NCBI GenBank assembly: GCA_009702205.1
Contig: WLIM01000001.1
Span: 1 to 40,080 of the forward strand
DNA from: Actinomycetota bacterium
GTDB lineage: Bacteria; Actinomycetota; Actinomycetes; Nanopelagicales; Nanopelagicaceae
Length of the DNA: 40,080 bases
Reading direction: 5' to 3'
Shown: in pieces, positions 8,080 to 16,744 of the stretch
Layout: the number at the start of each line of letters is the position of its first letter
Position numbering within the stretch: position 1 is the first letter of the stretch
Translations under genes and position numbers: made by a program
Notes under the pieces: generated by a model
Databases searched by the model: none
Seen by the model: only the letters and a program-made list of their open reading frames with translations
What the model was told of the DNA's origin: nothing

Positions 8080-9409
8080 TTGTTTTAAAGTCAGAAAGTC
8101 CCTTTTGTGCTTCAGCTAGCCAAACTTTACGAGCTTCGGCAGCTTCACGAGCTACCTTAGCCTTTGCAGTATTTCCGGCAGCTTCGGCCTTTTCAGCAGT
8201 TGCTTCATATCCTGCGATTGCATCAATCAAACCTTGGACTACGTTATTAGCACGAGCGATAGCAGTTGGGTCGGTGCGACGATTCTGTTCTTCTACAAGA
8301 ACTTGGATTTCATCTTCAACTCTAGCGAGTCGAGTATCTAAAGCAGCGCGTTTGCTTCGTTCTGTCATGCCGATCTTTTGCCATTGTTCCATTAGTGCGC
8401 GGAAATTCTTGCGAGCTGTGTTCACATCTGAGATTGGAAGAAGCTCTTCAAATTTAACGATTAGCTCTTCGCGCTTAGCTAAGTTTGCAGCCATTGTTAC
8501 CTGGCGCTTATCTAGATCAGCGTTCTTAGCTTTAAAGAATTGATCTTGCGCAGCCTTAAAGCGGCCCCAAAGTTTGGCATCAACGCTTGCTTTACCTCGG
8601 CCAGATGCTTTCCACGAATCCATAAGTTCTTTAAATTTGTGGGCAGTTGGTAGCCATTCTTTAGAAGTTGCGAGCGCTTCTGCTTGCTTAACGATCTCTT
8701 CCTTCTTAGCGGCTACATCATGTTGAACAGATTCAAGTGCTGCAAAGTGGGTACGGCGGCGCTTATCAAATTTGTTGCGAGATGATGAGAAACGCTTCCA
8801 AAGTTCAGTATCTGTAGTTTTATCTAGTCTAGGAGCAGCTTTCCATTCATCTAGCAGAACCTTTAAGCGTTCGCTTGTAGCCTTCCAACTTTCAGATAGC
8901 GCTAACGACTCAGCTTCAACTACTAATTTTTCCTTAACCAGAAGTGCTGCGGCACGTTTCGCTTCACGAACGGCCGATTCAATATCTTTGCGCTCTTGGT
9001 AGGCGGCGCGATGATCTTCAATTAAATTTGGAATTTGATCCACAGATGCAGCGAGAGTTGCCAAGTCGCCAACTCCATTTAGGTTTGCAACAGTTTCTCG
9101 TAATTTAATTACAGCTTCAGCGGCGTCAGAAGGCACCATCGCACCGCTCTTAATGCGCGCGGCTAATAGTGCAACTTCAGAGGCAACTGCCTCAAATTTA
9201 CGAACGAAATAAGCAAGAGCTTCTTCGGGAGTTTTACCTGGGTATGAACCAACCGCTTTCTCGCCAGATGGTGTTAAGACATAAACAGTTCCATCGGGAG
9301 CAACTCGACCAAATTTGGATGGATCTCCGATTAGGGCAGATGCGGCGCTTAGATTTGATTCACCGGTTGTTACTGCGGCTGCTACTTCGGTTGGTTTGAT
9401 ATCCATCAT
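8075..9409 (-). CDS. DUF349 repeat protein
   Basis: 444 residues, predicted soluble and largely helical/coiled coil. At least three copies of the DUF349 unit are visible as a repeated pattern of helix, W..., and charged tail: SWKATSERLKVLLDEWKAA with ELWKRFSSSRNKF, EWLPTAHKFKELMDSWKAS with KLWGRFKAAQDQF, and NTARKNFRALMEQWQKIG. The N-terminal part (FGRVAPDGTVYVLTPSGEKAVGSYPG) resembles that of other actinobacterial DUF349 proteins. Function is not established; do not infer one. Start is ATG 9409 (a second ATG follows at once). It faces rel and diverges from the hydrolase gene. Confidence 0.85.
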   Translation of the reverse strand: MMDIKPTEVAAAVTTGESNLSAASALIGDPSKFGRVAPDGTVYVLTPSGEKAVGSYPGKTPEEALAYFVRKFEAVASEVALLAARIKSGAMVPSDAAEAVIKLRETVANLNGVGDLATLAASVDQIPNLIEDHRAAYQERKDIESAVREAKRAAALLVKEKLVVEAESLALSESWKATSERLKVLLDEWKAAPRLDKTTDTELWKRFSSSRNKFDKRRRTHFAALESVQHDVAAKKEEIVKQAEALATSKEWLPTAHKFKELMDSWKASGRGKASVDAKLWGRFKAAQDQFFKAKNADLDKRQVTMAANLAKREELIVKFEELLPISDVNTARKNFRALMEQWQKIGMTERSKRAALDTRLARVEDEIQVLVEEQNRRTDPTAIARANNVVQGLIDAIAGYEATAEKAEAAGNTAKAKVAREAAEARKVWLAEAQKGLSDFKTN

Positions 9410-9639
9410 TTTCTCGCTTTCGTTGCGCGTTGGGTTCGCATTGTTGCGGACCGTTCGTTATTTCTAATTAGTACCAGCCATAAATTCTGAAATTTGTGGT
9501 GGTGGTAATTAGTTATGCGTGTTGGCTAAAGATACCCTTAACCGTTGAGTTGGCAAAAGTCAGGTCAGAAATAGCTAAGAATTTGGGCAAGGCGCAGGCG
9601 ATTGCATCGCATTTACGCGTGAGGAGAAGGGGTGAGGAA
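9410..9639. other. Divergent intergenic region, the longest non-coding stretch in the window
   Basis: 230 bases between the DUF349 gene (-) and the metallo-hydrolase gene (+). On the minus strand TGGTACTAA (complement of 9468-9476) resembles an extended -10 for DUF349. On the plus strand TACCCT at 9533-9538 is a possible -10, giving a leader of about 95 bases before ATG 9640. The reading frame is open from 9496, so a longer hydrolase is formally possible, but the extra 48 residues look unlike the family. I found no tRNA, small RNA or repeat here. Confidence 0.5.
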
Positions 9640-10341
9640 ATGATTCTTGAAGTTATAGCCGCCCCGTATTTCGCCACCAACTGTTGGATTTTTGCGCCAT
9701 CCAAGAACTCCGAATGTTTCATTGTCGATCCAGGAATGGCTAATCCAAATCTAGTTTCGCAAATTAAGAGCGTAGTAAATAAATTTAATTTAAAGCCCAT
9801 TGCGGTACTCGTTACACATGGGCATCTTGATCACACTTTCTCGGTTCAACCATTTGCTAATGAATATGAAATTCCAGCTCTCATCCACTCGACCGATCGC
9901 AAACTTTTAGCTGATCCATATAGGGCTCTGACGCCTGGCGGTGAGAGCTCACAAATTATGGCCGCCTTTGGTGTAACTAAGTTTGAAGAGCCAAAGATTG
10001 TTCGCGAATTAATTGATGGCGAACGGTTTGCAATCGCCGGCTTTGACATCGAAGTTTCCCACGCCCCAGGGCACACTGCTGGGTCGGCTATTTTTAAAGT
10101 TAATGATGAGTTTTTGATTTCGGGTGATGTTTTATTCGCTGGCGCCATTGGGCGGACAGATTTACCCACAGGCAGCGCTGTGGCAATGCGAAATTCCCTT
10201 ATTTCCAAAATCTTGCCACTTGATGATGAATTAATTGTGCTTCCAGGCCATGGCCCACAAACTACAATTGGGCGCGAGCGAAAAGCTAATCCATATTTGC
10301 AAGAGCATTTCTTGCAATCGAAACCGGAACGGGGGGAGTAA
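9640..10341 (+). CDS. Metallo-beta-lactamase-fold hydrolase, glyoxalase II-like
   Basis: 233 residues from ATG 9640, which has GTGAGGA directly upstream and begins the conserved MILEVIAAPYFATNCW. The metal-binding motif THGHLDH (His60, His62, Asp64, His65) is present, as are APGHTAGS, SGDVLFAGAIGRTD and the final LPGHGPQT, so the binuclear-metal site looks complete. Such proteins hydrolyse thioesters like S-lactoylglutathione analogues, but the real substrate cannot be read from sequence. The gene overlaps hisS by one base, and an MBL-fold hydrolase upstream of hisS is standard in Actinobacteria. Confidence 0.88.
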   Translation: MILEVIAAPYFATNCWIFAPSKNSECFIVDPGMANPNLVSQIKSVVNKFNLKPIAVLVTHGHLDHTFSVQPFANEYEIPALIHSTDRKLLADPYRALTPGGESSQIMAAFGVTKFEEPKIVRELIDGERFAIAGFDIEVSHAPGHTAGSAIFKVNDEFLISGDVLFAGAIGRTDLPTGSAVAMRNSLISKILPLDDELIVLPGHGPQTTIGRERKANPYLQEHFLQSKPERGE

Positions 10342-11600
10342 TGCGCGAACTATCCGCCCCTAAAGGCGTGAGCGAATATTTTCCACCGCGGTCTCAATAT
10401 TTTGAATTTGTTCGTGAAACTTTAATTAGTGCTGCAAAAGTTTCTGGATATCAGTTAATGGAATTGCCAGCTTTCGAAGATACTGAATTGTTTAAACGAG
10501 GTGTTGGCGAATCAACGGATGTAGTTTCTAAAGAGATGTACACCTTTGAAGATCGAGGTGGTCGCTCAATAACTTTGCGACCCGAGGGCACTGCAGGCGT
10601 TATGCGAAGCGTCATCGAACATAACTTAGACAAGCTAACGCTTCCAATAAAAGTTTGGTATTCGGGAGCTTTCTTTAGAGCTGAGCGCCCACAAGCTGGA
10701 AGATATCGCCAGTTTTACCAAGTTGGCATTGAAGCTATTGGACTAAATGATCCTGAAATTGATTTCGAGGTTATCGCTGTCGCCGATAGAGCATTTAAAG
10801 CTTTGGGCCTAAAGTCTTATCGCTTAGATATAACTTCACTCGGAGATAGCAAGAGTCGCGCTAGTCATCGCAAAGATTTACAAATTTTCTTGGACACTTT
10901 GGATTTAGATGAAGCTACGCGAGCACGGGCCGCAATTAATCCGCTTCGACTTTTTGATGACAAGCGGGTTGAGATTCAAAGGGTAATGGAGAAGGCTCCG
11001 CTGTTGCTGGATTATTTGTCAGAGGAGAGCGCAGCTAATTTTGCAAAGGTCCAAGAACTTTTAACTGGCGCTGGAATTGCTTTCACCATAAATCCAAGAA
11101 TGGTTCGTGGATTGGATTACTACACCGGAACCACATTTGAATTCGTGAGCGACAAATTAGGTGCGCAATCAGGCATTGGTGGCGGCGGACGGTATGACGG
11201 CTTAATGGCCGAACTCGGCGGCAATGACTTATCTGGAATTGGTTTTGGGTTAGGTGTTGATCGAATTTTGCTTGCTTGCGAAGCAGAGGGAATATTTGAT
11301 TCGACTGAAGTTAAATCTGAACTTGAACTTTTCGTTGTCGCACTATCAAGTGCCGAGAAAAATTTTGTTGCGGGGCTTGTAAATGAGCTACGAAACAAGG
11401 GAATTAAGTGCGACATGGCATATGGAGATCGTGCCCTCAAAGGTGCGATGAAGTCTGCTGATAAGAGTGGTGCCAGATTTAGTGTGGTCATTGGGAGCGA
11501 TGAGATTGAGACTGGGAAAGTCGCGCTTAAAGAGATGAAAACAGGCACTTCAAAAGAAGTTAGAATCTCGGCCTTGAGTGATGAAATCAAAGCTAACTAA
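10341..11600 (+). CDS. hisS: Histidyl-tRNA synthetase
   Basis: 419 residues, normal length for bacterial HisRS. Class II aminoacyl-tRNA synthetase charging tRNA-His. Motif 1 region KGVSEYFPPRSQYFEFV, motif 2 YSGAFFRAERPQAGRYRQFYQ, the histidine-specific motifs RGLDYYTGTTFE and GGGRYDGL, and motif 3 GIGFGLGVDRI are seen in order, followed by the anticodon-binding domain (about 330-419). The ATG overlaps the stop of the upstream hydrolase by one base; GGGGGAG just upstream serves as ribosome-binding site. Confidence 0.98.
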   Translation: MRELSAPKGVSEYFPPRSQYFEFVRETLISAAKVSGYQLMELPAFEDTELFKRGVGESTDVVSKEMYTFEDRGGRSITLRPEGTAGVMRSVIEHNLDKLTLPIKVWYSGAFFRAERPQAGRYRQFYQVGIEAIGLNDPEIDFEVIAVADRAFKALGLKSYRLDITSLGDSKSRASHRKDLQIFLDTLDLDEATRARAAINPLRLFDDKRVEIQRVMEKAPLLLDYLSEESAANFAKVQELLTGAGIAFTINPRMVRGLDYYTGTTFEFVSDKLGAQSGIGGGGRYDGLMAELGGNDLSGIGFGLGVDRILLACEAEGIFDSTEVKSELELFVVALSSAEKNFVAGLVNELRNKGIKCDMAYGDRALKGAMKSADKSGARFSVVIGSDEIETGKVALKEMKTGTSKEVRISALSDEIKAN

Positions 11601-11623
11601 GAAACTATCGGAGCCAATTAAAG

Positions 11624-13384
11624 ATGATTAGAACGCACACTGCAGGATCATTGCGTAAGAGCGATGTTGGTTCGAAGGTAGTACTTGCGGGCTGGGTTGC
11701 AAGACGACGCGATCATGGTGGAGTTGCATTCATAGATTTACGTGACTCATCAGGCGCGGCGCAAGTTGTAATCAATGACGAATCTTTGGCCGGCTCTTTG
11801 CGTGCTGAATGGTGTGTACTTATCACGGGAATTGTTCGCATTCGCCCTGCTGGTAATGAGAATTCAAATATTCCAACAGGTGAAATTGAAGTTGTCTGCG
11901 AGGAACTTCAAGTTCTCAGCGAAGCAGCGCCACTCCCTTTTCCGGTTGATAGTGGAGACTTGAATACAATTAGCGAAGAAGTTCGCCTTAAGTATCGTTA
12001 TTTAGATTTACGTCGTGAAGGACCGGCAAAAAATCTTAGACTCCGTTCAAAAGTGACTTCAGTAATCCGTTCAGTTATGGATGAAGAAGATTTCTTAGAA
12101 ATTGAAACACCTTACCTAACTAGGTCTACACCAGAAGGAGCTCGCGATTTCTTAGTGCCGGTTCGCCTTCAACCTGGCAGCTGGTATGCGCTCCCTCAAT
12201 CACCACAGTTGTTCAAGCAATTATTGATGGTTGCAGGTATGGAACGTTATTACCAAATTGCGCGATGTTTTAGAGATGAAGATTTCCGCGCAGATCGTCA
12301 GCCAGAATTCACACAATTAGATATTGAAATGTCTTTTGTGGACCAAGAAGACATTCTTCATGTAGCAGAACGAATTCTCTCAAGAGTCTTTGAAAAAGTA
12401 GCAGATTACAAGATCTCACTACCGATTCCACGTATGACTTATTGGGAGGCGATGCGCCGATACGGTTCAGATAAGCCAGATCTGCGTTTTGCAAATGAAC
12501 TAGTTGATTGCACAGAGTTTTATGCAGATACGACTTTTAGAGTTTTCCAAGCGGATTATGTTGGCGCAGTCGTAATGCCTGGTGGCGCAGATTCACCAAG
12601 GCGCGAGTTAGATGCTTGGCAAGAGTGGGCTAAGGCACGGGGTGCTAAAGGATTGGCCTACATACTTGTCGCAGCCGATGGCACGCTAGGTGGACCAGTA
12701 GCCAAGAATTTATCCGAGAAAGAAGCGAATAGCATCGCAACTCACGTGGGGGCAAAGCCCGGAGATGCAATCTTCTTCGCAGCTGGTGATCGCATTTCAT
12801 CACTTAATCTTCTTGGCGCAGTGCGTTTAGAAATTGGAAAGCGTTGCAATCTAATTGATGAGAAAGCTTGGAATTTCCTCTGGATTGTAGATGCACCTAT
12901 GTTTGAGCAGATTGATAGTTCTGATTCAAATAGCGGATGGACTGCGGTTCACCATCCATTTACAGGACCTAAACCCGAGTTTGCGGAGTCATTTGATAAA
13001 GATCCTGCAAACGCGCTTGCTTATGCTTATGACATAGTTTTGAATGGAAATGAAATTGGTGGCGGATCGATTCGTATTCATGATCGAAAGATGCAAGCTC
13101 GCGTCTTCGACACGATTGGTCTGTCAAAAGCTGAAGCAGAAAGTAAGTTTGGTTTCCTACTCGAAGCATTTAATTATGGTCCACCACCACACGGTGGAAT
13201 TGCACTCGGACTTGATCGACTTTGTGCACTTCTTGCCGGAGCAGAATCAATTCGTGAAGTAATTGCATTCCCTAAAACCGCAAGTGGTGGCGATCATCTC
13301 ACCGGAGCTCCAACCCCCATTACGGCGCCGCAGCGCAAAGAAGCTGGTGTCGATTTTGTTCCAGAGAAGAAACCTCAGGATTAA
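11624..13384 (+). CDS. aspS: Aspartyl-tRNA synthetase, probably non-discriminating
   Basis: 586 residues: N-terminal anticodon-binding OB domain (1-105), catalytic class II core with RCFRDEDFRADRQPEFTQLD, the bacterial GAD insertion (about 290-415), and final motif ALGLDRLCALL. His31 in RRRDHGGVAF and, by my hand alignment, Gly77 in RPAGNEN match residues reported in bacterial AspRS that also charge tRNA-Asn; strictly discriminating enzymes such as E. coli's have Leu in place of the His. That would feed the GatCAB amidation route. GGAG (11609-11612) precedes ATG 11624. The next gene overlaps its stop by one base. Confidence 0.96.
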   Translation: MIRTHTAGSLRKSDVGSKVVLAGWVARRRDHGGVAFIDLRDSSGAAQVVINDESLAGSLRAEWCVLITGIVRIRPAGNENSNIPTGEIEVVCEELQVLSEAAPLPFPVDSGDLNTISEEVRLKYRYLDLRREGPAKNLRLRSKVTSVIRSVMDEEDFLEIETPYLTRSTPEGARDFLVPVRLQPGSWYALPQSPQLFKQLLMVAGMERYYQIARCFRDEDFRADRQPEFTQLDIEMSFVDQEDILHVAERILSRVFEKVADYKISLPIPRMTYWEAMRRYGSDKPDLRFANELVDCTEFYADTTFRVFQADYVGAVVMPGGADSPRRELDAWQEWAKARGAKGLAYILVAADGTLGGPVAKNLSEKEANSIATHVGAKPGDAIFFAAGDRISSLNLLGAVRLEIGKRCNLIDEKAWNFLWIVDAPMFEQIDSSDSNSGWTAVHHPFTGPKPEFAESFDKDPANALAYAYDIVLNGNEIGGGSIRIHDRKMQARVFDTIGLSKAEAESKFGFLLEAFNYGPPPHGGIALGLDRLCALLAGAESIREVIAFPKTASGGDHLTGAPTPITAPQRKEAGVDFVPEKKPQD

Positions 13385-14043
13385 TGCGCGCTCTGCCAAA
13401 ACGCTTTGCAATTGCATCGCTTCTGGCATGCTCGTTATTTGTTTTAACTAGTTGTTCGCAATCTCAAATTTACGCCGCCGATAAATCGAGTGGCGTTTAT
13501 GTTGCTATTCCAAATGGCTGGCACAAAATTTCAAGCGCTGATCTAGGGAAAGCAGAGTCCAAGTCAACTGCGCCAGGCGCAGCTGAAAGATTAGCTAACG
13601 TAATTTGGCAAGAGGCTTATACAACTTCAATTAAGACAACTCCAGCTTCGGCTTTGAATCTGAGTTCGCCCGATGGCGCCGTAGTTTATGTTCGAGTCCG
13701 AGATTTGAACTATGACGACATGAATTCAATTTCTTATAATGCACTTCGCGATCTGATTCTTCCGCTCAGCACATGGTTGTCGGATCCTACAAAGGCCAAT
13801 TCGAAATTCGTCTTACACGACGACTATGAAAGAGTTGAGAAGATCGCCAGGGGAGTGCGCACGATTTTCACATTCGCAGACCCAAATGGAATTTCGGAAA
13901 CTGTTGACCAGACCTCGTTAGTTTCTGATGATCGCTCAAGAATATATATCTTGATTGTGCGAGCTCCTACTAATTATTTCAAAAAGCATGCCAAAGTTCT
14001 TCAGGCAATCGGTGATTCATTCACAGTGAGAGGCAACAAATGA
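13384..14043 (+). CDS. Predicted lipoprotein of unknown function
   Basis: 219 residues. A basic N-terminus, a hydrophobic stretch and the lipobox LTSC (Cys24) mark a lipoprotein exported and anchored to the outer face of the membrane. The mature part opens with SGVYVAIPNGWHKIS, loosely like PsbP/DUF1795-type secreted domains, but I do not recognise the family with confidence. It overlaps aspS by one base and the downstream membrane protease gene by four bases, so it is likely co-translated with the protease and may work with it. That pairing is inference from position only. Confidence 0.75.
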   Translation: MRALPKRFAIASLLACSLFVLTSCSQSQIYAADKSSGVYVAIPNGWHKISSADLGKAESKSTAPGAAERLANVIWQEAYTTSIKTTPASALNLSSPDGAVVYVRVRDLNYDDMNSISYNALRDLILPLSTWLSDPTKANSKFVLHDDYERVEKIARGVRTIFTFADPNGISETVDQTSLVSDDRSRIYILIVRAPTNYFKKHAKVLQAIGDSFTVRGNK

Positions 14044-16319
14044 GTGAGCAAAGCAGACCTAGAGATACCGATCGCAAGACGCGTATCCACCTAACTTTTT
14101 ATGATCGCACGAAGTTTTTAATTTTATTTGCGATCGTATTTTTTGTTTTAGCTTGGGCCAGCATGGCAGACAACCCGCTGCTCTCTTTCTCTGACGCACT
14201 TACTAGAACAGCCTCCGATAGAAGTTGGCTGTTGATACTTGCTGGTGTAGAAGTGGTCCGCCAATTGCATTTTCTTCTCTCTGAATTATTGGCTCCGTAT
14301 CATGGAATTTGGTTACGTTACTTCTCATTTATTGATCGTCTTCTTCATAAGTTAAGTGATTGGAATCGCTACCGATTAGGTCGAGTAATCAAATGGTTGC
14401 TCTTCGTCGCACTGCTTTCAGTCGTCCTAGGGGCTATCTATAAAGAGACTCCTGTGCGCGCACTCTTCTTTGCACCAAAAGCTTTATGGTCAGCGCTGCC
14501 GATGTTGGGACAACTGCTATTTGCAGTTTTCTTTGTAGTAATTCAGTTCGCAGCAATTTTTTGGTTCCTAAGTCGTGGTGGAATGGACACTTATTTTCCA
14601 GATGATATTCGGACTAGATTCTCCGATGTCTGGGGCCAAGACCACGTTTTAAATCGCATTCGCGAAAATCTTCTCTTTTTAGAATCACCTGAACTAATTG
14701 AAAAACACGGTGGTTATGTTCCTGGCGGAATTCTGCTCTGGGGACCTCCAGGCACCGGCAAAACACTGATGGCTGAATCGATGGCTGGTGAAACCGGAAA
14801 GCCTTTCGTTTTTGTCGATCCAGGTGCATTTACCAATATGTTTATGGGCGTTGGAGTCTTGAAAGTTAAATCTCTTTTTCGTAAGTTGCGCAAACTAGCT
14901 CTGCGCTATGGCGGGGTAGTCGTTTTCTTTGATGAAGCAGATTCTCTTGGAAATCGTGGAATTAGCACACCAAGCATGTTTAAGAGCCATTTAGAAAATT
15001 CAATATTTGCAACACCATGTAACGGCGGAAATTACTTATCTGATCCAGGAAAATCTCTAGTCACTGCAAGCGCAATTTCAAGCAACAAGTTGAGTTCGAA
15101 ATTTGTTGTTGGAGGAGGTGGAGGAGGTGGCGGTGGTGGAATGGGAACGCTACAAGCTCTGCTAACTGAGCTATCTGGCCTAAAGAAACCTCGTGGCTTT
15201 ATAAACCGAATAGTTCGTCGCGCTCTTGGTATGCGTCCGAAGAATCCACCTAAGTATCGAATTCTTGTTGTTATGGCTACGAATATGCCAGAAGCTTTGG
15301 ATGAAGCACTACTTCGCCCAGGCCGAATTGATCGAATGTATAGAGTTGGATATCCAAGCAAAGCAGGTCGCATTAGAACTTATGAAGGTTATTTGGCAAA
15401 AGTTTCGCACTCGCTTACTACGGAAGAGATTGATAAGTTAGCAACAATTACGCCATATGCAACAGGTGCAATTATCAAGGACACCATTAACGAAGCACTT
15501 ATTATGGCAATTAGAAATGGCCGCACATCAATAACTTGGACCGATGTTATAAAAGCAAAGCAATTAAAGGATTTAGGTCCAGCCGAGGATGTTGAATATA
15601 TTGAACGAGAGCGACATGCGGTAGCGGTTCACGAGGCCTGTCATGGTGTGATGGCATATCTAGTTCGCCAACACATGGCAATTGATTTGGCAACAATCGA
15701 GAAGGGATCTGACTACTTAGGTATGGTTGCAAGCATTCCACCTGATGATCAGTTCACAAGATGGCGAACTGAATATGAAGCAGACATTTTGGTTTCAATT
15801 GCATCCCTTGCTGGCGAACGAATGTTCTTTGATGGTGATAACTCTTCCGGAGTCTCTGGTGACCTTGAAAGTGCGACAACAATTGCTAGTTTTATGGAAG
15901 GTCATTGGGGAATGGGATCCACCATCTCTTCACATGCATCGAATCGTCGTAATGAAGTTGGAGCCCCTGGTGGCAATCGTGGCAAGGAAGATGGCGCGAA
16001 AGATTTGCGCATGGCTCTTGGCGATCGCATTGAAAACAATTTGACTTCACTACTTGCGCGCGCTGAAGAAATACTGCAAGAGAATAAATTTAAGGTCCTA
16101 TCACTCGCGCATGCATTGGAAACACACAAGACCATTTCAGGAGACGATGTAATCGCGGTAATGAATGGGAACACTGGTCCATTGGTTGATGGGCGTCCGT
16201 ATTTGAAGCAGGAGAATCTTGATGCCATATGGAAATATCATCAGGCCGCTGTGGTCGCTCATAAAAAGCACGAACGACCAGAGGTTTCTATTCCAGTATT
16301 TGAAGCCCCGCAAGCGTGA
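14040..16319 (+). CDS. FtsH-like membrane AAA+ zinc metalloprotease, divergent
   Basis: 759 residues. Three or four hydrophobic N-terminal segments (about 25-43, 63-82, 118-134, 158-177) rather than the two of FtsH. AAA module: Walker A GPPGTGKT 235-242, Walker B VVVFFDEAD 293-301, arginine fingers in RPGRIDR (Arg426, Arg429). M41 peptidase: HEACH 531-535 and a possible third zinc ligand Asp608 in SGVSGDLESAT. Between Walker B and the sensor lies an insertion of about 60 residues that ends in ten consecutive glycines (358-367), absent from ordinary FtsH. The likely role is ATP-driven degradation of membrane or misfolded proteins. Overlaps the lipoprotein gene by four bases. Confidence 0.85.
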   Translation: MSEQSRPRDTDRKTRIHLTFYDRTKFLILFAIVFFVLAWASMADNPLLSFSDALTRTASDRSWLLILAGVEVVRQLHFLLSELLAPYHGIWLRYFSFIDRLLHKLSDWNRYRLGRVIKWLLFVALLSVVLGAIYKETPVRALFFAPKALWSALPMLGQLLFAVFFVVIQFAAIFWFLSRGGMDTYFPDDIRTRFSDVWGQDHVLNRIRENLLFLESPELIEKHGGYVPGGILLWGPPGTGKTLMAESMAGETGKPFVFVDPGAFTNMFMGVGVLKVKSLFRKLRKLALRYGGVVVFFDEADSLGNRGISTPSMFKSHLENSIFATPCNGGNYLSDPGKSLVTASAISSNKLSSKFVVGGGGGGGGGGMGTLQALLTELSGLKKPRGFINRIVRRALGMRPKNPPKYRILVVMATNMPEALDEALLRPGRIDRMYRVGYPSKAGRIRTYEGYLAKVSHSLTTEEIDKLATITPYATGAIIKDTINEALIMAIRNGRTSITWTDVIKAKQLKDLGPAEDVEYIERERHAVAVHEACHGVMAYLVRQHMAIDLATIEKGSDYLGMVASIPPDDQFTRWRTEYEADILVSIASLAGERMFFDGDNSSGVSGDLESATTIASFMEGHWGMGSTISSHASNRRNEVGAPGGNRGKEDGAKDLRMALGDRIENNLTSLLARAEEILQENKFKVLSLAHALETHKTISGDDVIAVMNGNTGPLVDGRPYLKQENLDAIWKYHQAAVVAHKKHERPEVSIPVFEAPQA

Positions 16320-16326
16320 CATCAGG

Positions 16327-16332
16327 TAGGCT
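16327..16332 (+). promoter_or_regulatory. Candidate -10 of a leaderless promoter before the DUF948 gene
   Basis: TAGGCT, then six bases (TTAGAT), then ATG 16339. The same hexamer with the same six-base spacing occurs before metK. No clear -35 was found and there is no ribosome-binding site. It probably drives the DUF948-alaS-ruvX-mltG-aroE genes. Confidence 0.5.
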
Positions 16333-16338
16333 TTAGAT

Positions 16339-16740
16339 ATGGGTCCAGGTGGAATCGCAACAATAATTGCAGCGCTATCGCTATTGGTTATTGCCGTGGC
16401 CATCGGATATGCAGTTGTTCGAGTAGGCAGATTGGTTGATCAAGCTGGTGCCGCAATTACCGATTTAACTGCTGAAGTGACGCCACTTCTTGAAGAAGTA
16501 ACTTTGACTGTTGAATTGATTAATGGTCCGCTGCAGAGCATCAACAAAGTTACAAAGACCGTCGAGGGTTTAACAACTAAAATTTCGGATTCAACCGAAG
16601 GCTTCTTAGATAAGAACAAGATGGCCATGAACGCTGCTGGAGCGTTGCTCGCTGTATCAAAGCTCAAAAAGCAGAGCGATATTAAAGCGAAGAAGGCTAG
16701 TAAGTCGAAGCGTAAAGTCGCTGACGAGGAGTTCGAGTAG
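16339..16740 (+). CDS. DUF948 family membrane-anchored protein
   Basis: 133 residues. One N-terminal membrane helix (IATIIAALSLLVIAVAIGYAVV, about 5-27) followed by an amphipathic helical region with the LVDQAGAAITDLTAEVTPLL pattern typical of DUF948, and a Lys-rich tail ending in acidic residues. The function is unknown; members often sit just upstream of alaS in Actinobacteria, as here (4-base gap). Confidence 0.8.
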   Translation: MGPGGIATIIAALSLLVIAVAIGYAVVRVGRLVDQAGAAITDLTAEVTPLLEEVTLTVELINGPLQSINKVTKTVEGLTTKISDSTEGFLDKNKMAMNAAGALLAVSKLKKQSDIKAKKASKSKRKVADEEFE

Positions 16741-16744
16741 TCGC

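Noticed and set aside
9496..9639. Upstream extension of the metallo-hydrolase frame by 48 residues
   Set aside because: The extra residues are unlike the family, while ATG 9640 has a good ribosome-binding site and begins the conserved N-terminus.
15111..15140. Possible sequencing or assembly error at the glycine run
   Set aside because: Codons vary between GGA, GGT and GGC and the frame continues correctly on both sides into conserved AAA motifs, so it reads as genuine.
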